Shown in pieces: positions 1 through 7,565 of a stretch of 64,000 nucleotides of DNA (the stretch's first letter is position 1; each line of letters starts with the position of its first letter). A program made the translations under genes and the position numbers. The stretch covers positions 352,232-416,231 of the forward strand of contig NZ_SOAV01000006.1 in the NCBI RefSeq assembly GCF_004364245.1. Reading direction: 5' to 3'. The notes below the pieces were generated by a model. The model had not been told where the DNA came from, searched no databases, and saw nothing but the letters and a program-made list of their open reading frames with translations. The DNA is from Streptomyces sp. BK208. Lineage in GTDB: Bacteria > Actinomycetota > Actinomycetes > Streptomycetales > Streptomycetaceae.

Positions 1-5
1 ACCCG

Positions 6-89
<84 letters not shown>

Positions 90-155
90 GCCCGCCGTGA
101 CGGCGACCGCTGCCGCGACGCGACGCAGCCTCATGACTGTTGTGATCAGTGAAAC

Positions 156-216
156 CTGTGAATGGTTGCCCCCGTGTTCACAGAATCTTTATGTGTCCTG
201 CGTCACTGAAGTGACG
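156..216. promoter_or_regulatory. two inverted repeats in the left intergenic region
   Basis: CTGTGAA at 156-162 is mirrored by TTCACAG at 177-183 (14-base spacer). About 17 bases further on, CGTCACT (201-207) is mirrored by AGTGACG (210-216). The segment is less GC-rich than its surroundings and contains a weak TTGCCC-N17-TTATGT promoter-like pair reading rightward. No convincing gene follows, so this may be a regulator-bound promoter of a short transcript. Function unknown. Confidence 0.3.
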
Positions 217-283
217 GGAGTGGCCGGCGGACGCGACAGCCGCGGCAGTCGTGACAGCCGCGGCAGCGGGACGGCATGGCGAA

Positions 284-313
284 GGGCCCCGCGGAACCGA
301 GGCCGCGGGGCCC
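284..313. terminator. hairpin 1 of 3 (terminator-like)
   Basis: Perfect 11-bp stem GGGCCCCGCGG / CCGCGGGGCCC around an 8-base loop. It is followed rightward by a pyrimidine stretch (TCCCTCTC). It could stop transcription entering from the left of the window or from the promoter-like segment at 150-200. Confidence 0.5.
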
Positions 314-325
314 TCCCTCTCAGCC

Positions 326-354
326 GGCACCGGCGTCAGGGCAGCGCCGGTGCC
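326..354. terminator. hairpin 2 of 3
   Basis: Perfect 10-bp stem GGCACCGGCG / CGCCGGTGCC with a 9-base loop, immediately downstream of hairpin 1. No T-tract follows it, so it may assist the neighbouring hairpins or stabilise an RNA 3' end. Confidence 0.4.
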
Positions 355-424
355 TCGGGAGCGACGCCGGGGGGTTGCGTCGCTTGCCGTGGATGCTTGC
401 GTTCGAACGAGGGACCCGTTCCGT

Positions 425-456
425 CGGCCGGCTCCGGGCGTCCCCGGAGCCGGCCG
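425..456. terminator. hairpin 3 of 3 (terminator-like)
   Basis: Perfect 14-bp stem (CGGCCGGCTCCGGG and its complement) with a 4-base loop, followed rightward by TTCTCTTG. The remaining bases from 457 to 730 hold no supportable gene on either strand. Minus-strand transcription of the chorismate mutase gene would also reach this hairpin. Confidence 0.5.
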
Positions 457-730
457 TTCTCTTGGGTGACCGGGCTGCTGTCCCCTGCCGTCCGGTCACT
501 TCCCTGGAGCGAGGTCCCACGACGCACGGCACGATCCGTACGTCTCATCGCTCCAGCGAGCCACGCGTGGTTCTTTCGGGCCCGCCCCTGGCTGGCACGG
601 ACACCGGGACCAACGAAGCCACGCGCCCACCGGTCACGCGCCGTACGGGTGAGAAGACGCCCGAACTCAGATACGACCCCGGACCCGACCTCAGGGACCA
701 CGCGGGTCGCGCCGCGCCCTGCCGGACGCG

Positions 731-1018
731 TCACACGCGCCCGCGGCACAGCTCCAGCATCGTCATCGCCAGTGCCGTGCCCGGCCTGCCCAGCGCCTGC
801 CGGTAGTGGTCCAGCACCTCCATCTCGCGCGAGAGGTTCACGCGCCGGCCGCCGGAGGTGATCCGCGCCTCCTGGATGACGGCGGACACGGCCATCCGTT
901 CCTGGATCAGCCCGATGATCCGGTCGTCCAGCGCGTCGATCCGCTCCCGGGCGCCGGTGATCACGCCGGCGGCCTCGGAGGTGTGCGCGCCGGTCTTGTC
1001 TGCTGCGGTGACGGTCAT
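731..1018 (-). CDS. chorismate mutase (AroQ class)
   Basis: A 95-residue protein of monofunctional AroQ chorismate mutase size. The enzyme rearranges chorismate to prephenate, the entry to phenylalanine and tyrosine synthesis. It shows the family's first-helix pattern (RERIDALDDRIIGLIQERM) with the conserved Arg and Asp, then RRVNLSREMEVLDHYRQ and a C-terminal CRGRV. I chose the ATG at 1018 because GAGGAG lies about 6 bases upstream; an open frame continues further upstream through the leader hairpin but has no ribosome site. Upstream is a Phe/Tyr-containing leader peptide and a strong hairpin, suggesting attenuation by aromatic amino acid supply. There is no fused prephenate dehydratase or DAHP synthase domain. 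Confidence 0.85.
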   Translation of the reverse strand: MTVTAADKTGAHTSEAAGVITGARERIDALDDRIIGLIQERMAVSAVIQEARITSGGRRVNLSREMEVLDHYRQALGRPGTALAMTMLELCRGRV

Positions 1019-1075
1019 GTCGGTGGCTCCTCGCCGAAGGGTGGCGGCACCCCGGACCGGCACGGTCCGCAAACG

Positions 1076-1112
1076 CCAGGCGCCCCGGACCTTGTCGGCC
1101 CGGGGCGCCTGG
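1076..1112 (-). promoter_or_regulatory. leader hairpin between leader peptide and chorismate mutase
   Basis: Perfect 13-bp stem (CCAGGCGCCCCGG and its complement) with an 11-base loop, located 19 bases after the leader-peptide stop and about 57 bases before the chorismate mutase start. On the minus strand it is followed by CGTTTGCGG, a weak T-run. It is best read as an attenuator terminator whose formation depends on ribosome progress over the leader peptide; I did not resolve the alternative fold. Confidence 0.6.
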
Positions 1113-1131
1113 GAAGTCGCTTGTCAGTTGC

Positions 1132-1203
1132 TCAAGCAGCACGACCATGGCAGCCGGTGGGCCGGTTGCCATAGGTAAACAGGAAGGTCTGGTGCTTGCG
1201 CAT
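1132..1203 (-). CDS. 23-residue leader peptide, probably leaderless
   Basis: A 23-codon frame (MRKHQTFLFTYGNRPTGC... to TGA) upstream of chorismate mutase on the same strand. It contains Phe, Leu, Phe, Thr, Tyr in a cluster, the residues a chorismate mutase attenuator should sense. Six bases separate a good -10 element from the ATG, so translation would begin at the mRNA 5' end, as reported for several Streptomyces amino-acid leader peptides. A 13-bp hairpin follows the stop. The frame is too short for codon-bias support; the evidence is arrangement and residue content. Confidence 0.6.
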   Translation of the reverse strand: MRKHQTFLFTYGNRPTGCHGRAA

Positions 1204-1209
1204 GGCCCC

Positions 1210-1238
1210 AGTATGCCCCGGCGACGGTCGGTGTCCAA
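1210..1238 (-). promoter_or_regulatory. promoter of the chorismate mutase leader
   Basis: Minus-strand TTGGAC (1233-1238) and CATACT (1210-1215) are separated by exactly 17 bases, close to the vegetative sigma consensus. The predicted start point falls on or next to the leader peptide ATG. Confidence 0.6.
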
Positions 1239-1340
1239 GCCGGTTCGCATGGTGAGACCCGAGGTGGGGCCCGGGGAGGGGGCACCCGGCCGGGGCGGGG
1301 GAGGTGACGACGGCGGGGCCGGGTCACCCGCCCGGCTCGG

Positions 1341-1346
1341 TAGAAT
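1341..1346 (+). promoter_or_regulatory. guaA -10 element
   Basis: TAGAAT, a near-consensus vegetative -10, lies 41 bases before the guaA GTG codon, giving an untranslated leader of about 35 bases. No clear -35 hexamer is visible at 16-18 bases, and I see no purine riboswitch here. Confidence 0.45.
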
Positions 1347-1387
1347 CGGGATGACAAGCCCCCCGCCCGACCGCCGGAAGGCACCCC

Positions 1388-2968
1388 GTGTCATCAGCGA
1401 CCCCCGCTGCCGCCGCCCCCGACACCGTCCTGGTCGTCGACTTCGGCGCGCAGTACGCCCAGCTCATCGCCCGTCGTGTCCGCGAGGCGCGGGTCTACAG
1501 CGAGATCGTGCCGAGTTCCATGCCGGTCGAGGAGATCCTCGCCAAGAACCCGGCGGCCATCATCCTGTCCGGCGGCCCCTCCTCGGTGTACGAGCCGGGC
1601 GCCCCGACCCTGGACCGCTCCCTGTTCGAGGCCGGCGTCCCCGTCTTCGGCATGTGCTACGGCTTCCAGCTGATGGCGCAGACCCTCGGCGGCACCGTCG
1701 ACAACTCCGGCGCCCGCGAGTACGGCCGCACCGACCTCACGGTCTCCAAGCCGTCCTCCACCCTCTTCGAGGGCACCCCCGCCGAGCAGGCCGTGTGGAT
1801 GTCGCACGGCGACGCCTGCTCCGCCGCGCCCGAGGGCTTCGCCGTCACCGGCTCCACCGACGTGGTCCCGGTCGCCGCCTTCGAGAACGACGAGAAGAAG
1901 CTCTACGGCGTCCAGTACCACCCCGAGGTCATGCACTCCACGTACGGGCAGCAGGTGCTGGAGCACTTCCTGTACCGGGGAGCGGGCCTGCGCCCCGACT
2001 GGACCACGGGCAACGTGATCGAGGAGCAGGTCGCGGCCATCCGCGAGCAGGTCGGCGACAAGCGGGCCATCTGCGGCCTGTCCGGCGGCGTGGACTCCGC
2101 CGTCGCCGCCGCCCTCGTCCAGAAGGCCATCGGCACCCAGCTGACCTGCGTCTACGTCGACCACGGTCTGATGCGCAAGGGCGAGACCGAGCAGGTCGAG
2201 AAGGACTTCGTCGCGGCGACCGGCGTACAGCTCAAGGTCGTTGACGCCGAGGAGAGGTTCCTCAAGGCGCTCGCCGGGGTCTCCGACCCCGAGGAGAAGC
2301 GGAAGATCATCGGGCGCGAGTTCATCCGCGTCTTCGAGCAGGCGCAGCTGGAGATCCTCGAGGAGGACGGCCCCGAGGTCGCCTTCCTCGTGCAGGGCAC
2401 GCTCTACCCGGACGTCGTCGAGTCCGGCGGCGGCACCGGCACCGCCAACATCAAGTCCCACCACAACGTGGGCGGACTCCCCGAGGACATCGAGTTCGAG
2501 CTGGTCGAGCCGCTGCGCCAGCTGTTCAAGGACGAGGTCCGGATGGTCGGCGCCGAGCTGGGCCTGCCGGAGGAGATCGTCCAGCGCCAGCCGTTCCCGG
2601 GCCCCGGCCTCGGCATCCGGATCGTCGGCGAGGTCACCAAGGAGCGGCTCGACCTGCTCCGCGAGGCCGACGCCATCGCCCGCGAGGAGCTGACCGCGGC
2701 CGGCCTCGACCGCGACATCTGGCAGTGCCCGGTGGTGCTGCTCGCCGACGTCCGCTCCGTCGGCGTCCAGGGCGACGGCCGCACCTACGGCCACCCGATC
2801 GTCCTGCGACCCGTCTCGTCCGAGGACGCCATGACCGCCGACTGGTCCCGGCTGCCGTACGACGTGCTCTCCAAGATCTCGACCCGGATCACCAACGAGG
2901 TCAAGGACGTCAACCGGGTCGTCCTCGACGTGACGTCGAAGCCGCCGGGGACGATCGAGTGGGAGTGA
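1388..2968 (+). CDS. guaA: GMP synthase (glutamine-hydrolysing)
   Basis: A 526-residue two-domain enzyme that aminates XMP to GMP using glutamine and ATP, the last step of de novo GMP synthesis in the cytosol. The N-terminal class I glutamine amidotransferase domain carries the triad: Cys90 in GMCYGFQ, then His178 and Glu180 in QYHPEV. The ATP-pyrophosphatase domain has its signature loop SGGVDS at 232-237. The C-terminal dimerisation domain contains PFPGPGLGIRI and ends with the family's KPPGTIEWE. The GTG start has GGAAGG about 7 bases upstream. It stands alone; the neighbours on both sides are on the other strand. Confidence 0.98.
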   Translation: MSSATPAAAAPDTVLVVDFGAQYAQLIARRVREARVYSEIVPSSMPVEEILAKNPAAIILSGGPSSVYEPGAPTLDRSLFEAGVPVFGMCYGFQLMAQTLGGTVDNSGAREYGRTDLTVSKPSSTLFEGTPAEQAVWMSHGDACSAAPEGFAVTGSTDVVPVAAFENDEKKLYGVQYHPEVMHSTYGQQVLEHFLYRGAGLRPDWTTGNVIEEQVAAIREQVGDKRAICGLSGGVDSAVAAALVQKAIGTQLTCVYVDHGLMRKGETEQVEKDFVAATGVQLKVVDAEERFLKALAGVSDPEEKRKIIGREFIRVFEQAQLEILEEDGPEVAFLVQGTLYPDVVESGGGTGTANIKSHHNVGGLPEDIEFELVEPLRQLFKDEVRMVGAELGLPEEIVQRQPFPGPGLGIRIVGEVTKERLDLLREADAIAREELTAAGLDRDIWQCPVVLLADVRSVGVQGDGRTYGHPIVLRPVSSEDAMTADWSRLPYDVLSKISTRITNEVKDVNRVVLDVTSKPPGTIEWE

Positions 2969-2983
2969 GCCGCGAGGCTCCCT

Positions 2984-3469
2984 TCACGTGCGCCTGACCG
3001 TGCGCACGGGCTGACCGGGCTGCCAGATCTCGACGACGAGGTACGTGTCGTCCTCCACGGAGGTCCGCACGACCTCCGTCAGCTCGGTCCGGAAGAGGTG
3101 GAACGGCTCCGGCGGTTCCACCTCTTTCACGTACCCGGCCTTCACCGCGGGGTCCTCGACCTCCACCGCCCGCCCGGCGATCCGCACGTCCCCGCCGCCC
3201 ATGCCGGTGCCCGCTCCGGGGTTGGCCTGGAGCGCGAAGCGCGCGTCCCGGCGCAGGTCGAGCGCCTTGAGCGAGCCCGGCATCATGCCGAGCCACAGCT
3301 CGCCGTTCAGGAACCGCACCTCCAGACCGGTGGTGCGGGGCGAGCCGTCCTTGCGGAGGGTGGCGAGGACGTGGTGGGTGTGGGCGCCGAAGCGCGCCTC
3401 GACGGTGCCGGCCAGCGCGGGTTCGGCGGCGGCGAAACCGGCCCAGTTCACAGCGGTGCCTGAAGTCAT
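2984..3469 (-). CDS. pyridoxamine 5'-phosphate oxidase-fold protein
   Basis: 161 residues with the pattern of the PPOX/flavin-reductase split-barrel family. An N-terminal strand pair (HHVLATLRKDGSPRTTGLEVRF, here broken for length) is followed by a nucleotide-binding stretch (SLKALDLRRDARFALQ) and a C-terminal FRTELTEVVRT segment. Members bind FMN or F420 and reduce small molecules; the substrate cannot be read from sequence. No ribosome site precedes the ATG. A CAGACT element 6 bases upstream suggests a leaderless message. It converges on guaA with a 15-base gap and is divergent from the membrane protein at 3707. Confidence 0.75.
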   Translation of the reverse strand: MTSGTAVNWAGFAAAEPALAGTVEARFGAHTHHVLATLRKDGSPRTTGLEVRFLNGELWLGMMPGSLKALDLRRDARFALQANPGAGTGMGGGDVRIAGRAVEVEDPAVKAGYVKEVEPPEPFHLFRTELTEVVRTSVEDDTYLVVEIWQPGQPVRTVRRT

Positions 3470-3491
3470 GTGCCGAGTCTGGCCGCGAAAG

Positions 3492-3508
3492 CCGACATCT
3501 TCTGTCGG
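3492..3508. promoter_or_regulatory. inverted repeat upstream of the PPOX gene
   Basis: CCGACA (3492-3497) and TGTCGG (3503-3508) around 5 bases, 23 bases upstream of the PPOX-fold gene start. The position overlaps where its -35 region would lie, so a repressor site is possible. The rest of 3509-3706 shows no gene. Confidence 0.3.
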
Positions 3509-3706
3509 GTAACCGACCGGGGGGTCAACACGGCGACCTGCGCATCACCCGCGCGGGAGCCGACCCGCAGCGGGGCGGCGGGCGGACGGGACCGGAGTAC
3601 GGCACAATTCGCTTTCGTCCCAAGGGACTTAGAGGCTTCGAGGGCTTCTTCCCACGGTCGCTCGGGACGGTTTCTTTCACAGGGTGCGGGAAGGCGGGCG
3701 TCGGGC

Positions 3707-5002
3707 GTGGCGGTGCAGGAGGCGAGACGCGGGAGCGGCTCCGACAAGGGCGCGTACGAGACGGCGCACGGCGGTGGCTGCACCTGCGGGGACTGCCCGC
3801 ACGGGGCCCGTGAGGGCCACCGCCGGGCGGTCGCCGCGTTCCTGCGGCGGCGGGACGAGTTCGCCGCCGGGCAGGGCCTTCCGGCGGCGGTGGCCCACTC
3901 GGCCTCCGCCTCCCGCCAGTGGGTCTCGGAGGAGCTGACCCAGTCCGCGGAAGCCGTCGCCGAACGCGGCCGGGCCGAGGGCGACGCGTGGCTCGCGGGG
4001 CTGGGCCGGCGCACCGCGGCCGCCGTGTGGGCGGGGACCGTCCTGCTGCTGCTCGGGCAGTGCCTCACCGCCGTCGGCGCCGGCTGGTCGGCGGCGCGCA
4101 CCGCAGGCCTGGCGGCGGCGCTGGTGCTGGCCGGGGCGCTGACGGCGGCGTCGTACTTCCACCGGGCCCGGGGCGGCGCGCTGGCCCCGGTCATCGGCGA
4201 GGACAACCGGCTGTCCACCTCCCGTGCCGTGGCGGCGGCCTGGGTCCTCTTCGTCGCCTACGCGGTGCTCGTGCTGGCCGGGCAGCTGGCCGTCGCCTCG
4301 GACGCCGACCGGCGCGACGCGCTGATCTCGGGCCTCGGACTGGGCCGCGGCACCGGCACGGTGACCGTGCTCGCGGTGGTCTGCGGGATCGCGGTCCTGG
4401 TGCGGCGGGTGGTCGGGCTGCGCGTGCTGGGACAGCGGCTGCAGAAGGTACGGGCCGACCGGCCGCGCGCGTCCGACCTGCTGACGGACGACGCCGGCCG
4501 CGGCACCTTCGCCGACATCCAGTACATCGTGATCGCCGTCGTGGCCCTCGTGTTCGCGGCCGTGCGCCTGGCCCGGCGCCCGGAGCAGCTGCCCGACCTG
4601 CCGTGGGGCCTGGCGGTGGTGGTGCTCGTGTCGGCGGCGACCTACGTGGCCGGGAAGTACGCCGAGGGCGGCCGGCCGGTGATCCTGTCCGTGGTCCGGG
4701 CCCGGGAGGCTGGCGACCTGGACGCGCCGATCCGCACCGGCGACGACATCGAGATCCGCGGCGCGGGCTTCGTGCCGCCGGGCGCCCAGCGGGCGGACCG
4801 GCTGTCCCGGATGGTCGTCCGCATCGGCGCGGTCAACGTCCACGTGCCCCTGGTCCCGGTGACGGGCGGTTTCAGCAACCCGACGGACGACCTGCTCACG
4901 GTGCCCGTCCCGGCGGACGTCGAACCGGGCCGGGTGGACGTCCAGGTGGTCACCGGTGCGGGTGTGGAGACCAACCGGTACGCGATCGACGTGACGGACT
5001 GA
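3707..5002 (+). CDS. multi-pass membrane protein with C-terminal IPT/TIG-like domain
   Basis: 431 residues from a GTG preceded by GGGAAGGCGGG; the frame is open upstream but that part has poor codon character. The N-terminus is hydrophilic with a small Cys-rich patch (CTCGDCPHG). Five or six hydrophobic segments follow, including AAAVWAGTVLLLLGQCL, AAWVLFVAYAVLVLAGQLA and YIVIAVVALVFAAVRLA. The last ~110 residues are soluble and beta-rich, beginning PVILSVVRA and containing DDIEIRGAGFVPPG, which resembles an IPT/TIG Ig-like fold. Function unknown. The soluble domain may face outside and bind a partner. It is followed by an independent DoxX gene. Confidence 0.7.
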   Translation: MAVQEARRGSGSDKGAYETAHGGGCTCGDCPHGAREGHRRAVAAFLRRRDEFAAGQGLPAAVAHSASASRQWVSEELTQSAEAVAERGRAEGDAWLAGLGRRTAAAVWAGTVLLLLGQCLTAVGAGWSAARTAGLAAALVLAGALTAASYFHRARGGALAPVIGEDNRLSTSRAVAAAWVLFVAYAVLVLAGQLAVASDADRRDALISGLGLGRGTGTVTVLAVVCGIAVLVRRVVGLRVLGQRLQKVRADRPRASDLLTDDAGRGTFADIQYIVIAVVALVFAAVRLARRPEQLPDLPWGLAVVVLVSAATYVAGKYAEGGRPVILSVVRAREAGDLDAPIRTGDDIEIRGAGFVPPGAQRADRLSRMVVRIGAVNVHVPLVPVTGGFSNPTDDLLTVPVPADVEPGRVDVQVVTGAGVETNRYAIDVTD

Positions 5003-5150
5003 CGTCCCGCGTCCCGGCCCGGCGGCCGGCCGGCGTCGGTGACCTGTCGGAACACGGTGAGAAACCGGTCGCCGAGGGGTGAGCGGGGACCGCCTGCCGT
5101 ACGTATGGTCTGGTGGGGGGTCCGGGCATACGGGGCGAGAGGGGCTGGCG

Positions 5151-5681
5151 ATGATGACTCACGGTATGCGGACGGAAGTCCACCTCTCACCCGGGGGCGG
5201 GGGGACCTGGCGGGACCACGCCGCCCGGTACGCCCTCGTCCCTCTGCGGATCTTCCTCGGCGTCACCTTCGTCTACGCCGGCCTGGACAAGCTCACCGAC
5301 AGCGCCTTCATGAAGGACGCGGGCGCCGGCTCCGTCGGCGACATGATGCGTGCCGTCCGCGACTCCTCGGCCGTCCCCGCCCTGGTCGACCTCGCCCTGA
5401 AGAGCCCGTCCGGCTTCGGTTACGCCATCGCCCTGGGCGAGCTGGCGGTCGGCATCGGCACGCTGCTCGGACTCCTCACCCGGATCGCGGCGCTCGGCGG
5501 CGCGCTGATCTCGCTCAGCCTGTGGCTGACCGTCAGCTGGGCCTCCGACCCGTACTACTACGGGAACGACCTCGCCTACCTGATGGCCTGGCTCCCCCTC
5601 GTCCTCGCGGGTGCCCCGCTGCTGTCCCTGGACGCCGTGCTGCGCTCCCGGCGCCGGCGCCGCACGGGCGGCTACCGGTAG
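5151..5681 (+). CDS. DoxX family membrane protein
   Basis: 176 residues from the ATG at 5151, preceded by GAGAGGGGC; a second ATG follows directly. It has the DoxX layout: a first helix LRIFLGVTFVYAGLDKL with the conserved K-L pair, then a pair of helices (YAIALGELAVGIGTLLGLL, IAALGGALISLSLWLTVSW) and a last helix near the C-terminus ending in Arg-rich cytoplasmic residues. DoxX proteins act in membrane redox or thiol stress complexes in actinobacteria; the partner here is not adjacent. Its stop is 22 bases from the converging gene at 5704. Confidence 0.85.
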   Translation: MMTHGMRTEVHLSPGGGGTWRDHAARYALVPLRIFLGVTFVYAGLDKLTDSAFMKDAGAGSVGDMMRAVRDSSAVPALVDLALKSPSGFGYAIALGELAVGIGTLLGLLTRIAALGGALISLSLWLTVSWASDPYYYGNDLAYLMAWLPLVLAGAPLLSLDAVLRSRRRRRTGGYR

Positions 5682-5703
5682 CGGCGGCCTGCCCGCGGCC
5701 CCG

Positions 5704-5949
5704 TCAGCGGGGGAAGCCGGTCCCCGGCCCTTCCGGTGCCGTCGCGCGGCGCGCCCCGCGCCGCCGGTGCACGGACCGGGCCACGACCCCGACCGCGCCG
5801 GCGGTGCAGAGCCCGCCCGTGACGACCGGGACCAGCACGAACCACGGCGTCTCCCACAGGCCGCCCGCGTCGCCGGCGTAGACGACTCCGGCCAGCATCA
5901 GGAAGACACCGGCCACCAGCCGCCCCGGCTGGAACTCATGACGCCACAC
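5704..5949 (-). CDS. small membrane protein of the PspC module
   Basis: 81 residues with two hydrophobic helices (LVAGVFLMLAGVVYAG and WFVLVPVVTGGLCTAGAVGVVA) and a basic tail HRRRGARR. Its start lies 14 bases inside the end of the upstream PspC gene, so the two are translationally coupled. No family recognised. A role in the same envelope-stress sensing unit is inferred from the overlap. Confidence 0.7.
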   Translation of the reverse strand: MWRHEFQPGRLVAGVFLMLAGVVYAGDAGGLWETPWFVLVPVVTGGLCTAGAVGVVARSVHRRRGARRATAPEGPGTGFPR

Positions 5950-7375
5950 GGGTCACCTCCGCCTGACCGACGCCGACCTGGAGGTCGAGGTCGAGCGTGC
6001 CGCCGTTCCCGCCGCCCTCGGCGGGGGGCAGGGTGATCTCCTTGTGCTTGCCCGGTGCCACGTCCACGTCCTTCTCGTCGTCGCCCGGCAGCTGGATGTC
6101 GCCCACCCCCACCTCGACACTGAGCCGCACGGTCACGTCCCGCGGCACCACCACCCGTATCCGTCCCACGCCCACGTCGGCCCGGGTGGTCAGCGTCCGC
6201 CCCTCGGCCAGGTCGAGGCGGGACAGGTCGAGGGTGCCGCTGCCCGCGCCGACGTCGTACTGGTCGCGCACGTCGGCCACCGCGGTGGGCCGCCAGGTGG
6301 TGCGCACCCACTCGGTGCCGACCTCCTGGGGGATCGCGGTCGTCCCGGCGAGCAGGCCCGCCGTGACGACCGCGAGGAAGACCGAGCCGGCTCCCGTGCG
6401 CCCGAGGAAGGCACTGACCGCTATACCGAGGCCGAAGGCGGCCAGGGCACACGCGAGCCCGGTCTGCAGGCTGGTGGCGAGCGTATGGTCGTCCCAGGTC
6501 AGCCGGGTCCCGAGGAAGCCCGCGAGCAGGGCGAGGAGGAACACCCAGCCGCCGATCCCCCGGGAGCCGCGCACCTGCGGCGACCGGGAACCGAAGTCGT
6601 CCTCCGGGGTCTGGTCGCGGCGCCCCCGGGTCCCGCGGCCGATGGCGACGGCCGCCGCGACGTCGCGGCGCGCGGAGTCCGGCGGGCCCCACATGTATCC
6701 CGTCCCGCCGTCATGCGTGCCGTCCTTGACGATGGGGTCCCGCCACCAGGAGGGCCAGGTGTACATGATCGGCGGTGCCTGGGCCTCCGGCGGGGCGTCG
6801 GCGACGGTCTGGGCCGACAGCGGGTCCGGCTCGGGCGTCCGGCGGTGCCGCGACCAGTATCCGGCGCCCGCCAGCAGCAGGGAGAGGACGACGGCGAAGG
6901 TCAGCACGCCGCCGTTGTGCAACATGGTGAGGAAGACCCCGCAGCCGACCAGGGCGAAGAGCACGGCCGCCAGTGCCTGTCCGTCGACCCGGCCGGTCAG
7001 CAGCTTGTGCACCTCGTTCTCCTCCTCGTCGTCGTACGGGACGAAGAGCCAGGCGAAGCCGTAGAAGAGGAGACCGATGCCGCCGGTCGCGGAGAGCACC
7101 GCGAGGGTGATCCGGAAGATCACCGGATCCAGGTCGCACTGCCGGCCGAGGCCCGCGCACACCCCGGCGAGCGTCTTGTGCCGCCGGTCGCGCCGGAACC
7201 GGTGCGCCGGTCCGGGAGCATCCGCGCCGCCGGCGCCACCCGCGCCGGCCGTGGCGCCCGCGCCGCCCGCACCGGCGTCCGCGGCGGGCACGGCACCCTG
7301 CGGCCCGTCGCCCAGCGGGGGGCGCGGGCCGGAGCGGGGTCCCGGACCCGTCGCGGCGTGCTCGTGATCTGTCAT
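5936..7375 (-). CDS. PspC domain membrane protein, LiaF/toastrack-like C-terminus
   Basis: 479 residues. A Pro/Ala/Gly-rich head is followed by a PspC domain near 59-120: FRRDRRHKTLAGVCAGLGRQ, then a helix ILFYGFAWLFVPYD-like segment. More membrane helices occupy the middle (FALVGCGVFLTML, WVFLLALLAGFLG, LACALAAFGLGIAVSAF). The last ~110 residues form repetitive beta strands (GSGTLDLSRLDL, ADVGVGRIRVVVP, VEVGVGDIQLPG, LQVGVGQAEV), the pattern of LiaF/toastrack adhesin-like domains that bind partners of PspC or LiaR-type systems. It diverges from a PspC-containing sensor kinase 190 bases away, with a perfect palindrome between them, so it is probably the negative regulator or output of that two-component system. 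Confidence 0.85.
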   Translation of the reverse strand: MTDHEHAATGPGPRSGPRPPLGDGPQGAVPAADAGAGGAGATAGAGGAGGADAPGPAHRFRRDRRHKTLAGVCAGLGRQCDLDPVIFRITLAVLSATGGIGLLFYGFAWLFVPYDDEEENEVHKLLTGRVDGQALAAVLFALVGCGVFLTMLHNGGVLTFAVVLSLLLAGAGYWSRHRRTPEPDPLSAQTVADAPPEAQAPPIMYTWPSWWRDPIVKDGTHDGGTGYMWGPPDSARRDVAAAVAIGRGTRGRRDQTPEDDFGSRSPQVRGSRGIGGWVFLLALLAGFLGTRLTWDDHTLATSLQTGLACALAAFGLGIAVSAFLGRTGAGSVFLAVVTAGLLAGTTAIPQEVGTEWVRTTWRPTAVADVRDQYDVGAGSGTLDLSRLDLAEGRTLTTRADVGVGRIRVVVPRDVTVRLSVEVGVGDIQLPGDDEKDVDVAPGKHKEITLPPAEGGGNGGTLDLDLQVGVGQAEVTRVAS

Positions 7376-7413
7376 GGGTCCATGGTGACGGCCGCGGCGC
7401 CGTGACGGGAGCC

Positions 7414-7433
7414 GGTCCGACCCTGGTCGGACC
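7414..7433. promoter_or_regulatory. 20-bp palindromic operator between divergent PspC genes
   Basis: GGTCCGACCCTGGTCGGACC: 9-bp perfect arms with a 2-base centre, 39 bases upstream of the leftward PspC gene and 132 bases upstream of the sensor kinase. This is the expected size for a LuxR/NarL-type dimer site, so autoregulation by the response regulator at 8855 is the natural hypothesis. Confidence 0.55.
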
Positions 7434-7500
7434 CTGATATCGGCCCTGACTCCGAGCCCGGGAGGCGTTCGAGGCGCGCCGGGAGCGCCGCGGGCCGAAG

Positions 7501-7530
7501 ATCAGGGGCGAGTGGGGGAACGACCCTGAT
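7501..7530. promoter_or_regulatory. second inverted repeat upstream of the sensor kinase
   Basis: ATCAGGG (7501-7507) is mirrored by CCCTGAT (7524-7530), 16 bases apart, 35 bases before the kinase start. CCCTGAT also occurs once more next to the 20-bp palindrome. Possible additional regulator contacts. Confidence 0.35.
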
Positions 7531-7565
7531 GCCCCGGCTCCCGCCCCCATGTGAACATCGGTGTC

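Noticed and set aside
97..861. 254-codon open frame on the plus strand at the left edge
   Set aside because: Its composition is Arg/Pro-rich shadow sequence, it crosses three strong hairpins and the end of chorismate mutase, and it shows no domain.
336..1394. 352-codon minus-strand frame over chorismate mutase
   Set aside because: A different frame from the recognisable AroQ protein; it spans the leader hairpin and encodes low-complexity Arg/Gly text.
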